Origin: Desulfobacterales bacterium
Lineage (GTDB): Bacteria; Desulfobacterota; DSM-4660; Desulfatiglandales; Desulfatiglandaceae
Assembly: GCA_022013615.1 (NCBI GenBank)
Contig: JAKLQB010000742.1
Span: 1 to 11,453 of the forward strand
Direction of reading: 5' to 3'
DNA length: 11,453 bases
A program made the position numbers and the translations under genes. This document shows, piece by piece, positions 1-4,060 of this stretch. The stretch's first letter is position 1; each line of letters begins with the position of its first letter. Below the pieces are notes generated by a model. It ran no database searches, was not told the origin of the DNA, and saw nothing but the letters and a program-made list of their open reading frames with translations.

Positions 1-465
1 ATGGGGATAATCATTCAAACGATTTTCAGGGGACGGGATTCCCACATCTTTAAGGAGCTGGATGCATCTGCAAAGTGTTTCATTTTTTTCCAACTGCTCA
101 TGAACCTGGATGGCCTCTTTTATCTGATCCCCTATGGTAAAAACCGGATTGAGAGAGGTCATGGGTTCCTGGAAGACCATGGCAATATGATTTCCACGGA
201 TCTTTTGCATTTCTTCTTCGCTCAGTTCAAGGAGGTCTTGGCCGTTGAAAAGGATTTTACCGCCCATAACCTCCCCGGGGGGTTGTGGGATAATTCTGAG
301 GATGGTCAGGGCTGATACGGTCTTTCCGCACCCTGACTCGCCAACGAGACAGGTGGTCTCCCCTTTGCGGACATCATAACTGATGCCATCCAGGGCGCGA
401 GCGATCCTTTCGTTCCCGCTAAAATAGACTTTAAGGTCCTGGACGGATAGAAGGATATTGTTCAT
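1..465 (-). CDS. Peptide ABC transporter ATP-binding protein, DppD/OppD type (partial, C-terminus beyond window)
   Basis: Cytoplasmic ATPase subunit that would power peptide import with the DppB- and DppC-type permeases upstream. I translated it from the minus strand: it starts at ATG 465-463 (MNNILLSVQDLKVYF) and stays open for 155 codons to the window edge. Seen: Walker A GESGCGKT at residues 42-49 and the Q-loop block FQEPMTSLNP at 98-107, both typical of the oligopeptide/dipeptide ATPase subfamily. The window ends at ...RLNDYPH, just before the expected LSGGQ signature, so Walker B and the C-terminal OppD/DppD extension cannot be checked. The family is usually about 320-340 residues, so slightly over half is missing. 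A DppF/OppF partner may follow outside the window. The leader is made entirely of TAAAGTG-type repeats and has no Shine-Dalgarno sequence. Dpp and Opp cannot be separated from this fragment. Confidence 0.93.
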   Translation of the reverse strand, partial: MNNILLSVQDLKVYFSGNERIARALDGISYDVRKGETTCLVGESGCGKTVSALTILRIIPQPPGEVMGGKILFNGQDLLELSEEEMQKIRGNHIAMVFQEPMTSLNPVFTIGDQIKEAIQVHEQLEKNETLCRCIQLLKDVGIPSPENRLNDYPH

Positions 466-470
466 AAAAA

Positions 471-511
471 GTGCCTAAAGTGTCTAAAGTGAGCTAAAGT
501 GCCTAAAGTTA
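471..511. repeat. TAAAGTG tandem tract, left arm of an imperfect inverted repeat
   Basis: Four consecutive 9-10 bp units: GTGCCTAAA, GTGTCTAAA, GTGAGCTAAA, GTGCCTAAA, ending in GTTA. The tract begins 5 bp beyond the ATPase start codon. It is matched in inverted orientation by 1302-1343, with about four mismatches and three single-base gaps. Because the tract is itself a short tandem repeat, part of that similarity follows from the unit sequence alone. Confidence 0.8.
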
Positions 512-517
512 CTACAA

Positions 518-668
518 CAATCTTACAGATAAATTCCAACTCGGATTTTATGCGTAAGCATTTTATAAAACCCTGACGGGTAAATCCCGGACAAGAGTTC
601 ATGCATAAGCATTTTATAAAACCTTTACAGGTAAATTCCGATTTGGAGTTTATGCGTAAGCATTTTAT
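518..668. repeat. 51-bp-period direct repeats with REP-like hairpins, left block
   Basis: Units begin at 550, 601 and 652, exactly 51 bp apart, each with ATGCGTAAGCATTTTAT or a one-base variant. A partial unit (518-549) lies before them in the same phase. Each unit carries a short hairpin, ATGC-GTAA-GCAT (ATAA loop in the second unit), then the palindrome TTTTATAAAA, then a second possible hairpin (CCCTGACGGG in one copy, CCTTTACAGG in another; the third stem pair changes C-G to T-A together). The third unit is interrupted at 668 by the transposase gene and resumes at 1207. The whole period is conserved, not just a short repeat with variable spacers. Confidence 0.9.
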
Positions 669-1198
669 TCATCATTTTCCACGGTGAAATCGACGATAGG
701 ATAAGCCTCCATAACATTCATCAGCCATTTATTTCCATTTAGCCTAAAATAGTTCCAGTAACTACTATACCGATATTTCTTTAATGAATCTGTATTACGA
801 ACAACCCGATGCTTTATTGGGTTATTATGGATATAATTGAAGTGTTTCCAATAATCTCTCTCATTTCTTATACACCAGTCCCAATAGTTCTTCCAGAGAC
901 GCCGTTCTCTCTTTTCCTCTATTACATTCATCTCAAAAGTAAATCCACGGTGGATTCTTCCAATATAGTTGGATATGTTTCTGCCCTCAAAGGCTTTGAA
1001 AAGAATGTGATAATGATTCTTGAGAATGACCCATGCTCGAAGATCAATTCCACCTTCCCAGGCAAAGCTAAATATCTTAAGTAAAAGTTTATCCTTCTTT
1101 GAATCGGTATCTAATAAGAATTCCCCGTTGTGAATATGGGAAGTGATAAAATATATCTGGTTATCAACGTAAATGTGTTTAGGTTGGTGTCTTTTCAT
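665..1198 (-). CDS. REP-associated-type tyrosine transposase (RAYT), Y1/HUH family
   Basis: A 177-residue protein of the IS200-like Y1 transposase superfamily (COG1943 type). These enzymes cut and rejoin single-stranded DNA through a catalytic tyrosine. Seen: the HUH metal-binding motif as HYH at residues 62-64 within LKNHYHILFK, and YIHNNPIKH at 122-130, whose Tyr122 is the expected nucleophile. The YIHxNPxKH form is characteristic of RAYTs rather than of classic IS200 TnpA. Length is normal for the family and the frame is intact, so it could be active. There is no tnpB or other passenger gene. It starts at ATG 1198-1196; an AAAGG 12 nt upstream belongs to the repeat, and the TAA stop (667-665) also lies in repeat sequence. 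The gene is visibly more AT-rich than the flanking transporter genes, suggesting a separate origin. RAYTs are usually immobile themselves and associated with spread of REP hairpins. Confidence 0.9.
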   Translation of the reverse strand: MKRHQPKHIYVDNQIYFITSHIHNGEFLLDTDSKKDKLLLKIFSFAWEGGIDLRAWVILKNHYHILFKAFEGRNISNYIGRIHRGFTFEMNVIEEKRERRLWKNYWDWCIRNERDYWKHFNYIHNNPIKHRVVRNTDSLKKYRYSSYWNYFRLNGNKWLMNVMEAYPIVDFTVENDE

Positions 1199-1206
1199 GT
1201 GTTTAT
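669..1206 (-). mobile_element. RAYT gene insert nested within one 51-bp repeat unit
   Basis: The repeat unit starting at 652 runs for 17 bases, ending in TTTAT at 664-668. It continues after the gene with another TTTAT (1202-1206) and then AAAACCTTTACAGGTAAATT. Deleting 669-1206 (538 bp) leaves 17 + 34 = 51 bp before the next unit at 1241, exactly the array period. The insert is little more than the coding sequence. TTTAT on both sides may be a 5-bp target duplication, or an IS200/IS605-style cleavage site retained at both ends. The boundaries are ambiguous by those five bases. Confidence 0.7.
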
Positions 1207-1291
1207 AAAACCTTTACAGGTAAATTCCGGATAGGATTTTATGCGTAAGCATTTTATAAAACCCTGACGGATAAACTCCTTATCGGAATTC
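1207..1291. repeat. 51-bp-period direct repeats, right block
   Basis: This holds the second part of the interrupted unit (1207-1240) and one further unit starting at 1241 (ATGCGTAAGCATTTTATAAA, then ACCCTGACGG). The last unit decays towards 1291. Orientation and phase match the block at 518-668. Confidence 0.85.
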
Positions 1292-1301
1292 AATGGAATT
1301 T

Positions 1302-1343
1302 TAACTTTAGTTCACTTTAGGCATTTTAGACACTTTAGATCAC
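1302..1343. repeat. TAAAGTG tract, right inverted arm
   Basis: Reads TAACTTTAG-TTCACTTTAG-GCATTTTAG-ACACTTTAG-ATCAC, the inverse complement of the unit type seen at 471-511. It ends 7 bp before the stop codon of the DppC-type permease. Together with 471-511 it brackets the whole repeat-plus-transposase block, 471-1343. A shortened version of the same sequence lies beside the DppB-type stop (2974-3000). Confidence 0.75.
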
Positions 1344-1350
1344 TTCTTCA

Positions 1351-2526
1351 TCAATACCTCTCGCGAAGTTTCGGGTTCAGTATATCCCGTAATCCTTCTC
1401 CAAATAGATTAAAGGAGAGAACCACGATCAGGATGGCAAATCCCGGAATGAAAGTCAGCCAGGGTGCATCGAAAATGAAACGCTTTCCATCTGACAGAAT
1501 GTTGCCCCAGGTGGCATGGGGAGGAGGCACACCGAACCCGAGGAAGCTCAGGCCCGCCTCTGTCAGTATGGCTGTGGCAATACCGATGGTGGCTGAAACT
1601 AGGACCGGCGCGATGGCGTTTGGTATCATGTGGCGGAATATGATTCGCCAGTTATTCACACCCAGGGCACGCGCAGCCGTCACAAAATCCTGTTCCCTTA
1701 ATGACAGGAATTCCGCTCGAACAAATCGTGTGGTCCCCATCCAGCTTGTTAGCCCGATAATAATCATGATGTTATATATGCTTGCCGGAAGGAGTGCCAC
1801 CACGGTTAGGATCAGGAAAAAGCTGGGGAAACAGAGCATGACATCCACAATTCGCATGATCAGGGTATCAATGGAGATCGCATCTTTAAAAAAGGCTATT
1901 ACCCATTTTGGCATGGGCTTTTTACGCCATATCTTTTTTGCCCAGAGGGAAAAGAGGATGTATGCATGGCCGATAATGAGCAGCGCAGCTCCTAAAAAAA
2001 TTGTCCCAGCGGCCAGTAATCCAGCGCCCAAAAGAATAACAAAAGTTGCAAGAATTTGATCGATTCTGATATGGTTTTGTCCGAAATACCCGGATATGCC
2101 TCCCATAAATATGCCGATAATAACTGAAATACCAACGGCCACAAATCCGACTGTCAGTGAAACCCAGGCCCCCTGCAACATCCTTGAAAATACATCACGC
2201 CCGAGGTCATCAGTTCCAAACAGGTAGATGCCTATTGTGGGGATTTCATCAGGTTGCAAAGTCTCAAGATTAGGCATAGCAAGTGGGGGGCGAAGTTTCT
2301 CCTGAAGTCGGACAAGGGCAGGATCAAATGTCGGTTTGGCGCCTGAAGTGAGCACAAGCCCAAGAAGGGCAGTAAAGAAGAAGATGATAAAAATGGCAAG
2401 CCCGGCCAAAGCAAGCCTGTTTCCCTTGAAGAGTTTCCATGCCTCCTCAAAACGGGATTGCCTCGGGGCAAGAGGTTCTTCCATCGAAGCGTCCTGGGAA
2501 AATTGAGATATCTTAGCTGTCTTCAT
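1351..2526 (-). CDS. Peptide ABC transporter permease, DppC/OppC type, with an extra membrane segment
   Basis: Inner-membrane permease subunit that forms the peptide channel with the DppB-type protein encoded just upstream. I chose ATG 2526-2524 (391 residues, MKTAKISQ...); an in-frame TTG two codons earlier is possible, but neither has a clear Shine-Dalgarno. Seen: first membrane helix at about 36-60, the family motif FGTDDLGRDVFSRML at 103-117, the ATPase-contacting EAA loop around 272-304 (FVTAARALGVNNW then RHMIPNA), and the C-terminal LSFLGFGVPPPHATWG block. It is longer than the usual roughly 300 residues because about 70 residues (150-219) sit between GGISGYFG and DTLIMRIVDVML, which are nearly adjacent in normal DppC proteins. 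That insert contains two extra hydrophobic stretches and a basic loop (KKIWRKKPMPKW). The reading frame is intact, so it is probably functional. The exact peptide substrate is not deducible. Confidence 0.92.
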   Translation of the reverse strand: MKTAKISQFSQDASMEEPLAPRQSRFEEAWKLFKGNRLALAGLAIFIIFFFTALLGLVLTSGAKPTFDPALVRLQEKLRPPLAMPNLETLQPDEIPTIGIYLFGTDDLGRDVFSRMLQGAWVSLTVGFVAVGISVIIGIFMGGISGYFGQNHIRIDQILATFVILLGAGLLAAGTIFLGAALLIIGHAYILFSLWAKKIWRKKPMPKWVIAFFKDAISIDTLIMRIVDVMLCFPSFFLILTVVALLPASIYNIMIIIGLTSWMGTTRFVRAEFLSLREQDFVTAARALGVNNWRIIFRHMIPNAIAPVLVSATIGIATAILTEAGLSFLGFGVPPPHATWGNILSDGKRFIFDAPWLTFIPGFAILIVVLSFNLFGEGLRDILNPKLRERY

Positions 2527-2684
2527 AAGCAAAGATCTTAAATTTTATGTCAAGTTTTTGAAAATAAATAGTTTCGTGTGGTTAGTCCGTGATACTGGAT
2601 CCTGGCCTCTGGATACTGGATACAAAAGGAATCCTGTTATTTTTTTTATCCCCGCTAAAGACGGGATTTCCGCTTCGCTACAAC

Positions 2685-2730
2685 AAGCATCGAGCATCCA
2701 GTCCCGACACGTCGGGACATCTCTATGCTT
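2685..2730. repeat. Long imperfect inverted repeat
   Basis: The core GTCCCGAC-AC-GTCGGGAC (2701-2718) is a perfect 8-bp stem with a 2-base loop. An outer stem AAGCAT (2685-2690) pairs with ATGCTT (2725-2730), and GAG pairs with CTC inside it, with an asymmetric bulge between. It can fold on either strand. There is no T-tract after it on the minus strand, so it does not look like an intrinsic terminator for the permease operon. It may be a dispersed intergenic repeat or an RNA processing or stability element. Confidence 0.6.
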
Positions 2731-2807
2731 TAAGCAGTATATTGGATAAATGCACACAAACTCGTCGGTTTGAGGCGGAGCTTCGCTAGTCATTGGTCAT
2801 TTGAATA

Positions 2808-2832
2808 ATATCTTCACAGATTAATTCCAATC
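2808..2832. repeat. Degraded copy of part of the 51-bp repeat
   Basis: ATCTTCACAGATTAATTCCA resembles ATCTTACAGATAAATTCCA at 520-538, the partial first unit of the array. It has an extra base and few substitutions. The hairpin half is not recognisable. Together with the TAAAGTG tract at 2974-3000 this suggests a decayed copy of the same repeat family in this gap. Confidence 0.45.
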
Positions 2833-2868
2833 CTAATAATTTCTCAATAAATCCGGGCATTCCGAAAG

Positions 2869-2902
2869 CCTCCCCTTTTTGCAAAGGGGGACTGAGGGGG
2901 AT
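2869..2902. repeat. CCCCCTTT-type intergenic hairpin repeat
   Basis: CCCCTTT (2872-2878) pairs with AAAGGGG (2883-2889) around a TTGC loop, followed by ACTGAGGGGGATTTTTTT. This C-run/G-run sequence resembles short dispersed MITE-like repeats common between bacterial genes. The T-tract follows on the plus strand only, where no gene ends, so I do not call it a terminator for the minus-strand operon. Confidence 0.55.
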
Positions 2903-2973
2903 TTTTTTGATATAGTCCTGAGTTAATAAAAACTTACATAAATTTTAGTAACGTCATAATGTTTTTTTGCTTA

Positions 2974-3000
2974 ATAACTTTAGTTCACTTTAGGCACTTC
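2974..3000. repeat. TAAAGTG-type tract beside the DppB-type stop codon
   Basis: Contains AACTTTAGTTCACTTTAGGC followed by ACTTC. It matches the right arm at 1303-1322, as if about 20 bp (the TTTTAGACACTTTAG part) were missing, and also shares CACTTCTTCA leading into the adjacent stop codon. The same repeat thus sits at the same place relative to two different genes. Confidence 0.7.
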
Positions 3001-3001
3001 T

Positions 3002-3961
3002 TCACAACCTTATCCTCGGATCAACCACAAGGTATAGGAGATCGGAAATAAAGGTGCCAGCCAGCACAAGCACAGCGGAAACGAAGTTCACCGTCAGTAT
3101 AATAGGATAATCCCGTGCCAGGATGGCCTCATAGGCCATTCTTCCCATACCGGGCCATGAAAAGATGGATTCAATGATGACTGATCCGCCTATGAGACCC
3201 GGCAGGACAAGGCCAAACATGGTCACAAAGGGCAGCAGGGCGTTACGCAGGGCATGCTTGTAATGGACCTGTTCTGCAGGGAGGCCTTTGGCCCTGGCAG
3301 TCCTTACATAGTCCTGCCCCTCTACCTCCAGCATCTGACTCCGGACATATCTTGATAGGATCGCAATCCCTCCCGTAGCTCCCAGCACAGAGGGGAGTAG
3401 CAGGTGCCACACCCGGTCCATAGCCATGCGGAGCCATGTTGCATCCCCAAGACCGAATGTCTCCATACCGATTACCGGGACGTGAAAACGGGTAACCACG
3501 AAGATGATCAGTATATAGGCAAAAAAGAACCCCGGGATAGAGATTAAAAGATATGAGAAAAAGGTGGCAGAGCGGTCATAAACTCCACCCCGGAAAATGG
3601 CAGAGCGAATTCCGATGGGAAAAGAGAGGGTCCAGGTTAGAATGGTGCCCACGATAAAAAGAGGGAGACTGTTGAGAAATCGTTCCCAGATCTTTTTAAG
3701 TACCGACTGGTTATCCTTCCAGGAGACTGTCTTGCCCGAAAAGAGATCTCTATAAAAGTAGGTGTACTGGATATACAGGGGCTTATCTAAGTGGAATTCA
3801 TTGCGGAAGCGCTCCACCATCTCAGGTGTGAACTTGGGATTGAGGGGGTCCACCTGACTGGGCTCGCCCGGCGCCAGATGGATGATCAAGAAAGAAACAA
3901 CAGAGACAAAGAAAAGGGTAATAATCTTCTGTATAATGCTGCGACCAATGAATGACAACAT
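3002..3961 (-). CDS. Peptide ABC transporter permease, DppB/OppB type
   Basis: Inner-membrane permease, 319 residues, a normal length for the family. It pairs with the DppC-type protein to form the translocation pathway for peptides delivered by the binding protein encoded 99 bp upstream. Seen: N-terminal helix at about 10-29 followed by APGEPSQVDPLNP, the FHLDKPLYIQY block at 56-66, further hydrophobic segments at about 101-118, 134-156, 189-203, 244-265 and 288-312, and the EAA loop at 211-240 (LEVEGQDYVRTARAKG, then HYKHALRNALLP). The end VVDPRIRL is typical. ATG at 3961-3959 gives the standard N-terminus; AGG 8 nt upstream is a weak ribosome-binding site. No extra domain is seen, unlike its DppC-type partner. 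DppB, OppB and related names cannot be separated by reading alone. Confidence 0.93.
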   Translation of the reverse strand: MLSFIGRSIIQKIITLFFVSVVSFLIIHLAPGEPSQVDPLNPKFTPEMVERFRNEFHLDKPLYIQYTYFYRDLFSGKTVSWKDNQSVLKKIWERFLNSLPLFIVGTILTWTLSFPIGIRSAIFRGGVYDRSATFFSYLLISIPGFFFAYILIIFVVTRFHVPVIGMETFGLGDATWLRMAMDRVWHLLLPSVLGATGGIAILSRYVRSQMLEVEGQDYVRTARAKGLPAEQVHYKHALRNALLPFVTMFGLVLPGLIGGSVIIESIFSWPGMGRMAYEAILARDYPIILTVNFVSAVLVLAGTFISDLLYLVVDPRIRL

Positions 3962-3978
3962 ATGAAGTGCCTATTTAT

Positions 3979-3993
3979 CCCGCTTGAAGCGGG
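3979..3993. repeat. CCCGCTT hairpin inside a TAAAGTG tract
   Basis: CCCGCTT and AAGCGGG form a perfect 7-bp inverted repeat around one G. It separates GAAGTGCCTA from GAAGTGTCTAAAGTTA, so it looks like an insertion or duplication within a TAAAGTG-type tract (3964-4009). It lies in the leader of the DppB-type gene. Confidence 0.55.
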
Positions 3994-4007
3994 GAAGTGT
4001 CTAAAGT

Positions 4008-4036
4008 TATATAAAAGGCTTACGCCTAAACTACGG
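4008..4036 (-). repeat. Solo REP-like hairpin, inverted relative to the 51-bp array
   Basis: On the minus strand: GTAG-TTT-AGGC-GTAA-GCCT-TTTATAT. In the array at 645-668: GGAG-TTT-ATGC-GTAA-GCAT-TTTAT. The same loop, flanks and spacing are kept while the second stem pair changes on both sides (T-A to G-C). This is a compensatory change that supports a folded structure being conserved. On the minus strand the hairpin (4016-4027) is followed by TTTTATAT just after the binding-protein gene, so it could also attenuate transcription, but the stem has only 4 bp. Confidence 0.65.
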
Positions 4037-4060
4037 TATTCCGCATTCCGAATTCCATAC

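Larger units (their letters stand above)
2527..3001. other. 475-bp gap between the DppB- and DppC-type genes: repeats and hairpins, no gene
   Basis: No convincing coding sequence: the short open frames have no family resemblance and overlap inverted repeats. It holds a short GGATAC/GGATCC direct repetition (2590-2625), a hairpin ATCCC/GGGAT (2648-2667), a perfect inverted repeat (2701-2718), a degraded relative of the 51-bp repeat (about 2808-2832), a G/C-rich CCCCTTT hairpin (2872-2889) and a TAAAGTG-type tract beside the upstream stop codon (2974-3000). No clear promoter or minus-strand terminator was found. Confidence 0.7.

Noticed and set aside
809..1084. Plus-strand open frame inside the transposase gene
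   Set aside because: It is the antisense shadow of the transposase, whose HYH and YIHNNPIKH motifs clearly identify the coding strand.
518..1291. 51-bp direct repeats as a CRISPR array
   Set aside because: The entire 51-bp period is conserved, with no variable spacers, the units contain AT-rich palindromes and there are no cas genes. It fits a REP-like array.
1433..2059. Long plus-strand open frame (208 codons) opposite the DppC-type gene
   Set aside because: It lies antisense to a permease with clear family motifs, and its sequence has no recognisable domain. Low stop frequency on the opposite strand explains it.
2545..2793. Small open frames on both strands in the 2527-3001 gap
   Set aside because: They cross inverted repeats, overlap each other on opposite strands, have no recognisable family features and lack ribosome-binding sites.
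2869..2907. CCCCTTT hairpin with T-tract as the terminator of the DppB-type gene
   Set aside because: The T-tract follows the hairpin on the plus strand. On the minus strand, where the genes lie, no T-run follows the stem.
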